This document shows positions 5,195 to 5,377 of a DNA stretch of 5,377 nt, one piece after another. How positions within the stretch are numbered: the stretch's first letter is position 1; every line of letters starts with the position of its first letter. Under the pieces are notes generated by a model. The model was not told where the DNA came from. It was given only the letters and a program-made list of their open reading frames with translations, and did no database searches. The position numbers and the translations under genes were made by a program. The DNA is from an uncultured Pseudomonadota bacterium (lineage in GTDB: Bacteria > Pseudomonadota > Gammaproteobacteria > Burkholderiales > SG8-39): positions 1 through 5,377 of the forward strand of contig CAIPGJ010000625.1 in NCBI GenBank assembly GCA_903864555.1, in the 5' to 3' direction.

Positions 5195-5377
5195 GCAGCG
5201 CTGCCCGCGCGCTGGAGGTCTTGCTGGCCTTGAGCATGCTGCTACAGACCCTGGAATACCTGCGCATGCGCCAGGCCCTAACGGTGCAGGGCCTATGGGC
5301 CTGGCCGGTGCAGCGCGCCGATATTCCGCCGGGCCCAGTGCAAAACCTGCTGGATACGCTGTTTGCAGACCGCGCCA
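5185..5377 (+). CDS. Hypothetical membrane-associated protein (partial, 3' end outside window)
   Basis: An open frame of 64 codons starts at an ATG at 5185, inside the last codons of the previous gene, and runs off the window. The start MPVSSAARALEVLLALSMLL leads into a hydrophobic helix at about residues 9-24, followed by LRMRQAL, a Trp-rich GLWAWPV, and a segment with a Pro-Pro-Gly turn. The pattern suggests the first transmembrane helix of a membrane protein and a short periplasmic or cytoplasmic loop. There is no independent Shine-Dalgarno; the ten-base overlap implies coupled translation with the upstream gene. I cannot assign a family from this fragment. The loop composition vaguely recalls membrane proteins with HTTM-like domains, but I would not rely on that. 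Confidence 0.6.
   Translation, partial: MPVSSAARALEVLLALSMLLQTLEYLRMRQALTVQGLWAWPVQRADIPPGPVQNLLDTLFADRA

Overview
The window is high-GC DNA with the codon style of a beta-proteobacterium. The best organism clue is a Bug/TctC-type periplasmic binding protein, a family greatly expanded in Burkholderiales (Bordetella, Cupriavidus, Comamonadaceae and relatives). Assignment to Burkholderiales is therefore an inference from one family and base composition, not from a marker gene.

Left and centre (1-3843, minus strand, transcribed leftward): a compact four-gene unit in the order Bug solute-binding protein (3843 to 2833), alpha/beta hydrolase resembling haloacetate (fluoroacetate) dehalogenase (2836 to 1946), FAD-dependent oxidoreductase of the FAD_oxidored (PF12831) type (1928 to 660), and a YieH-like HAD phosphatase (624 leftward, cut by the window edge). 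The first two genes overlap by an ATGA, the next gaps are 17 and 35 bases, and only the Bug gene has a strong ribosome binding site. This reads as one catabolic operon: capture of a small organic acid in the periplasm, hydrolysis (possibly dehalogenation), redox processing, and a sugar-phosphate-type phosphatase. The substrate is not determined by the sequence.

Upstream of the operon (3844-4605): just before Bug lies the last 31 codons of a short-chain dehydrogenase/reductase, in the operon's direction and with its stop codon intact, but with no body to the gene. A tandem ACGGAT repeat sits at the edge of the recognisable homology. Beyond it are about 600 bases of non-coding or debris sequence with lower GC, strong local C-over-G skew, a 7-bp inverted repeat and short orphan reading frames. 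This looks like a recombination scar that removed the original head of the operon, probably with its promoter.

Right (4606-5377, plus strand): a separate, divergently oriented module. A 173-residue protein with an N-terminal membrane segment overlaps the start of a second membrane-type gene that runs off the window. Neither is a family I can name. A possible promoter and a 24-codon leader ORF precede them.
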